NCBI GenBank assembly: GCA_963708245.1
Contig: OY970201.1
Location: 310,001-374,000 of the forward strand
DNA from: CAVYXK01 sp963708245
GTDB taxonomy: Bacteria > Pseudomonadota > Alphaproteobacteria > Acetobacterales > Acetobacteraceae
DNA length: 64,000 nucleotides
Direction: 5' to 3'
A program made the translations under genes and the position numbers. Under the pieces are notes generated by a model. The model ran no database searches, was not told the origin of the DNA, and saw only the letters and a program-made list of their open reading frames with translations. How positions within the stretch are numbered: the stretch's first letter is position 1; each line of letters opens with the position of its first letter. This document shows positions 60,607-64,000 of this stretch, in pieces.

Positions 60607-60834
60607 ATGCCCGTCAACCTGTCCATCAAGAACGCGCCCGACCGGGTGGTGCAGCGATTGCGCGAGCGGGCCGAGCGGCACCACCGATCCCTGCAAGGCG
60701 AGTTGCTCGCAATCATCGAGGCGGCGGTTCAGGAAGACGGTCCCGCGGACATCCTTGCCGAGGTTCGCCGGCTGGGGGTGCGCGCGCCTGGCGAGGCGGC
60801 TGCGCTGGTGCGCGCCGATCGCGATGGCCGTTAG
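60607..60834 (+). CDS. FitA/VapB-type ribbon-helix-helix antitoxin
   Basis: A 75-residue protein. The N-terminal ribbon-helix-helix is MPVNLSIKNAPDRVVQRLRE with RAERHHRSLQGELLAIIEAA, the FitA-like pattern; the C-terminal tail would wrap the toxin. Its stop overlaps the start of the PIN-toxin remnant, the normal operon layout for vapBC/fitAB. The toxin partner here is destroyed. Confidence 0.8.
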   Translation: MPVNLSIKNAPDRVVQRLRERAERHHRSLQGELLAIIEAAVQEDGPADILAEVRRLGVRAPGEAAALVRADRDGR

Positions 60835-60940
60835 GGTGGTGGATGCCTCGGCGATTGCCGCTTTATTGTTCGAGGAGCGGATACGGAGGTTGTTGCCAAG
60901 TGGCTTGGCGATGCGCGGTTGGTAGCACCGCGACGGCGCC
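60824..60940 (+). pseudogene. PIN-domain (VapC/FitB) toxin remnant
   Basis: The ATG overlapping the antitoxin end opens AVRVVDASAIAALLFEER, the first strand and Asp of a PIN ribonuclease. One base is missing after this; the next frame reads DTEVVAKWLGDARLVAP. The remaining two-thirds of the domain is absent. The toxin cannot be active. Confidence 0.75.
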
Positions 60941-61313
60941 GTTATTGAACGCCGCCAGAATGTGAAATTGCATCGCGTCGGACGTTCTGCAAGCAGCAAA
61001 GGCATATACGCGCTCGCGATAGATGTCGCCATGCGAGAGATCAGGATCGTCTTGCATGTGCCGCGCCCCTTTGTCTCGCCAGCCTGCTTGTCCCGACGGT
61101 CCGCTTTGTTTGCCGAGGACCGCTTTGCGGTTTAGAGCCTATCTCTGAATGATAGCGAAACAGTCGCTATCGACCCTACACGGCCGTCAGCCCAGCCATG
61201 AGGCGATCCCGGAACCGGACGTTCAGCGCCGCCTGGAGCCGGCCGCTACGCGCCCATTTTGAGACGGCCGTTCCGATATTTCTGATCAGCAGTAACACTC
61301 TTGACAGCGAGCG
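60941..61313. other. Intergenic stretch before the NACHT-like gene
   Basis: No supported gene. It contains a perfect small dyad at 61151-61171 (GATAGCGA, AACAG, TCGCTATC). A short minus-strand frame starting at 61057 (MQDDPDLSHGDIYRERVYAF) has no recognisable family and an unlikely C-terminus that is antisense to the PIN remnant. Confidence 0.45.
61151..61171. promoter_or_regulatory. Small perfect dyad upstream of the NACHT-like gene
   Basis: GATAGCGA and TCGCTATC are separated by AACAG, 143 bases before the proposed start at 61314. It may be an operator or a minor hairpin; no T-run follows. Confidence 0.35.
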
Positions 61314-64000
61314 ATGGCTTAAGCCAGCCTGAGCTGGCTGGATTCCCGATGACGCGAGTTGTGCGACAAATCAATATTGCGGCCGGCCGGCCTGAGGATG
61401 CCGCGTCGCGGCCGTTCTCAGAATTCGCCGACCGCGCGAACATCGTTTTGCTGGGCGATCCGGGCGCCGGCAAGACGCATCTTTTCCGCGAGATGGCGGC
61501 CGTTGAACAGGCGCTCTTCATCAAAGCGCGCGCCTTTCTAAACACCCCGGCAGACATGCTGCGTGGGCAAGCGTTGTTCATAGACGGGTTGGATGAAAAG
61601 CGCGCTGGTCGGGGCGATCGGGACACCGTCGATGCGCTGGTGGTAAAACTGTTCGATGTGGCCCCGCCGAGGGTGCGGATTTCATGCCGGGCCGCTGACT
61701 GGCTCGGTGAAAGCGATCTTGCAGCAATGGCGCCATTCTTCGACCAGCAGGACGGCGCCTGCCTGCTTCATCTTGAGAACCTGTCGCGTACTGAACAGAT
61801 CGCCGTGTTGGCTGGTCAGGGTGTCGGCGGTGATGACGTCGAACGCTTTCTCAACGACGCTGCGGAGCGCGGGCTCGGTGATTTTCTCGAAAACCCGCAG
61901 AACCTTATCATGCTCTGGCGCGCAGTGCAGACGGGGTCATGGCCCGCAACACGTAGAGAGTTGTTTGAACTCTCGACCACGCTGATGCTTCAGGAGCCTA
62001 ATGTGGACCGGGCGCGCTTCGGCGGTGGCGTCTTCTCGGTTGCGGAATTGCGTCCTGTGGCTGGGGCGGTCTGTGCCGCCCGGCTGATCAGCGACGTGGA
62101 TGCGATCAATCTGACGGATCAGGAAGGCAAGGCGGATATTCCCGGCTATCGCTCGCTAGATTTGTTTCCGCCGGAGAAAGTTCAGGCCGTTCTCTGTCGG
62201 CGCGTATTCGATGCAGCGCCGGAGCCGGAAACGGTCGATTACGCGCACCGCACGACGGCGGAATTCCTGGCGGCGGAATTCCTTGCCTCCCGCGTGCGCG
62301 AGGGCCTTCCTCTCGGCCGCGTTGTGGCTCTGATGGGGGTGGATGGGCACCCGGCGTCGGAACTGAGGGGCTTGCACGCCTGGCTCGCAGTGCATTTGCC
62401 CGAGCACGCGAACGAGCTTATCGAAGCCGATCCCTATGGCGTGCTGACCTATGGCGATGCCGCCTCGTTGTCGCCCTCGTCCTGCGCTGTCCTTGTACGC
62501 GCCCTCGACAGTCTCTCGCGCACCAATCCGTGGTTTCGTTCGGGGAATTGGCAAGCGCTGCCGATCGGGGCGCTCGCGCGGCCGGACATGGTCAGCGAAT
62601 TTCGCGCTATCCTCAACAATCCCAGCTCAGGCTTCGGCGTTCGCTCGGTCGTGGTCGATGCGCTTGCGCTCGGGACGCCGTTGCCGGCGATGCTGCCGGA
62701 CCTTGAAGCGGTGCTTGCGCGGCAGGCCTCGCCCTATGCCGAACGGCTGCACGCTCTCGAGGCGCTCTTGCGCCTCGGCGACGCTGGAAAGGCTGCAGTC
62801 CGGACTGTCTTTGACACGCAGCTCGGTAATTCCGTGAACGATCTGCGGCTGCGCGCGGCGATCGTGCAGGCGCTCTACGGGGATCCCTATGGCCCGGATG
62901 ACGTGATCGCGCTGGTCGAGGCCTCTTTCCGCGCCCAAGGCACGATCAGCAGCGGCATGCTGTGGTCTTTGGCTGACGCCCTTCCGGAGCGGGATCTGCC
63001 GGCGATCCTTGACGGCATCGAGCCGCCGGCGACAGCAGACCAGGCTGGCTCTCACCGTACGAGCCGAGAGGCGGGCTCGCTCTACGCGCGCGTTCTCGTG
63101 CGCGCCTGGTCGAACCCCGACCTGTTCGAGCCGGCCCGCGTCATGGGATGGCTGCGCAAGCGGGCCGCTTTCAAAGGTGGCGTTGGCGAAAGCCGCGCGC
63201 GCGACCTGCGCACAGCGATGCGAGCCACGCCCGAGCGGCTACGCGCACTTGCCGAGGATTTCTTTAACCGCGTTCCGATGGATGAGAACCGTTGGCTCGC
63301 GTTTATCCGTTTCCGCGAAGCAACCTTGTTTGAATTGAGCCCGGAAGCGCTGGCCGAGATCGCTATCCAGGCTTTCGATGCCGCTGAAACAGGAAGCGAC
63401 CGGCGCCTGTTCCTCTATGGAGTCGCCCTTTCGCTGTCGTTCCAGATCGCATCTTTCCACGGGACGACGGTTTTCGATGATCTTTACCTGCGCGCCGACA
63501 ACGATGCGGCGCTTCGCGCCGCGCGCGACGCCGCGGTGGTTACGATGCTGCCGGCCAACTCTTACACGGGCCGCTCGGGACGGGCCGCGCAAAACCAGGA
63601 CAGTCGTGCGCGGCAGCAGCAGGAGTTTGACCAGAACATTGAGCAGGTCCGCAGCGGCGCGCACCTTGGCTGGCTCAATCACCTGGCCTTTATCTACTTC
63701 GCCCTTTATAGTGACACGGATCGCAGCCTCTCGCCGCGCGCCAGGATTGCAGCGTGGCTTGGCGAGGAGCGCGTCGACGCAGCGCTCGAAGCGCTGGCCG
63801 CGACGCTGTTGCGTAACGATCTCCCCAACTTTAGCGATGTGATGACGCTCATCGCAGATCATCAGCATTATGACTGGTGGTACGCGCTTGTCGCGGGGCT
63901 GAACGAGCGTTGGGCGGCGGGACAGGGGCTGGCCAACCTCTCCGACGATTTTCTCAAAGGCATTCTAGTGTTCGATATTGCCAATCCGGTTTCGCTCCGG
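61314..64000 (+). CDS. Large NACHT/STAND-type NTPase (partial, continues past window)
   Basis: One frame is open from the stop at 61302 to the right edge, giving at least 895 codons. Walker A is NIVLLGDPGAGKTHLFREMA, Walker B is ALFIDGLDEKRAG (the hydrophobic-DGLDE form typical of NACHT), and RISCRAADWLGE resembles sensor 1. A winged-helix-type block VDYAHRTTAEFLAAEFLASR matches the end of the NACHT module (HRxxxEFLAA). After this come several hundred helical residues, perhaps HEAT-like. Only about 40 residues precede the P-loop, so there is no N-terminal effector domain. The ATG at 61314 is the first in frame; another is at 61350. Bacterial NACHT proteins are often anti-phage sensors. The C-terminus and neighbours are not visible. 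Confidence 0.8.

Noticed and set aside
60863..61057. 64-codon minus-strand frame starting MQDDPDLSHGD
   Set aside because: No family, no good ribosome site, and its C-terminus is antisense to the PIN remnant.
61246..61626. 126-codon minus-strand frame at the start of the NACHT-like gene
   Set aside because: Antisense to the P-loop region of the much better supported plus-strand gene.
63960..63975. CTAGTGTT near the right edge as another MITE or IS630 end
   Set aside because: It lies inside the open NACHT-like frame and lacks the following GCGATCC or GTGACTC sequence.

Overview
The window is GC-rich, densely coding DNA from an alphaproteobacterium. Gene order (ruvC-ruvA-ruvB-ybgC-tolQRAB; pyrH-frr-uppS-cdsA-dxr-rseP; a phosphoketolase with glycogen genes) and protein style suggest Rhodospirillales, probably Acetobacteraceae. 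That placement is inference; no rRNA or tRNA is present to confirm it.

Layout. (1) 1-4.2 kb: an IS3-family element cut by the window edge, a frameshifted restriction-methylase pseudogene beside it, and an intact IS256-family element with a 9-bp target duplication. (2) 4.2-11.5 kb: ilvE, divergent from a MarR / response regulator / sensor kinase operon, then a periplasmic binding protein followed by a chemoreceptor gene broken by a 172-bp tandem duplication. (3) 11.7-15.6 kb: fragments of three unrelated genes, and an ATP-dependent DNA ligase gene cut and bordered by two nearly identical inverted IS630-family copies. (4) 15.8-21.5 kb: DinG/XPD-like helicase, TerB-like protein, a 95-bp MITE, alpha/beta hydrolase, XRE-type protein and a small secreted protein. 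(5) 21.8-28.3 kb: Holliday-junction (ruvCAB) and envelope (ybgC-tolQRAB) genes; pal is not present after tolB, where an IS1380-family element sits. (6) 30-44.3 kb: a carbon-storage, energy and ion region. glgP, xfp, clcA, argG, an NRAMP-like transporter, a CBS-BON gene and ppk2 are intact, whereas pgm, glgX, a histidine phosphatase and ackA survive only as scraps. (7) 44.5-51.6 kb: an IS1202/ISNCY-like element whose 17-bp target duplication is split by a second MITE, then corA, isochorismatase-like, CMD-like, beta-propeller and DUF502 genes. (8) 51.8-57 kb: rseP-dxr-cdsA-uppS-frr-pyrH on the minus strand. (9) 57-64 kb: a BrnT/BrnA-like pair, an IS91-family element with its tyrosine recombinase, a FitA-like antitoxin with a wrecked PIN toxin, and a large NACHT/STAND-type NTPase gene running off the right edge.

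The main theme is a genome in heavy IS-driven decay. Many breakpoints can be read to the base, and two gene remnants (pgm, ackA) keep both ends but have lost their middles. The best candidate for an undescribed system is the NACHT-like gene at the right edge: it has almost no N-terminal effector region and lies next to toxin-antitoxin debris and a rolling-circle element, but it is incomplete here.
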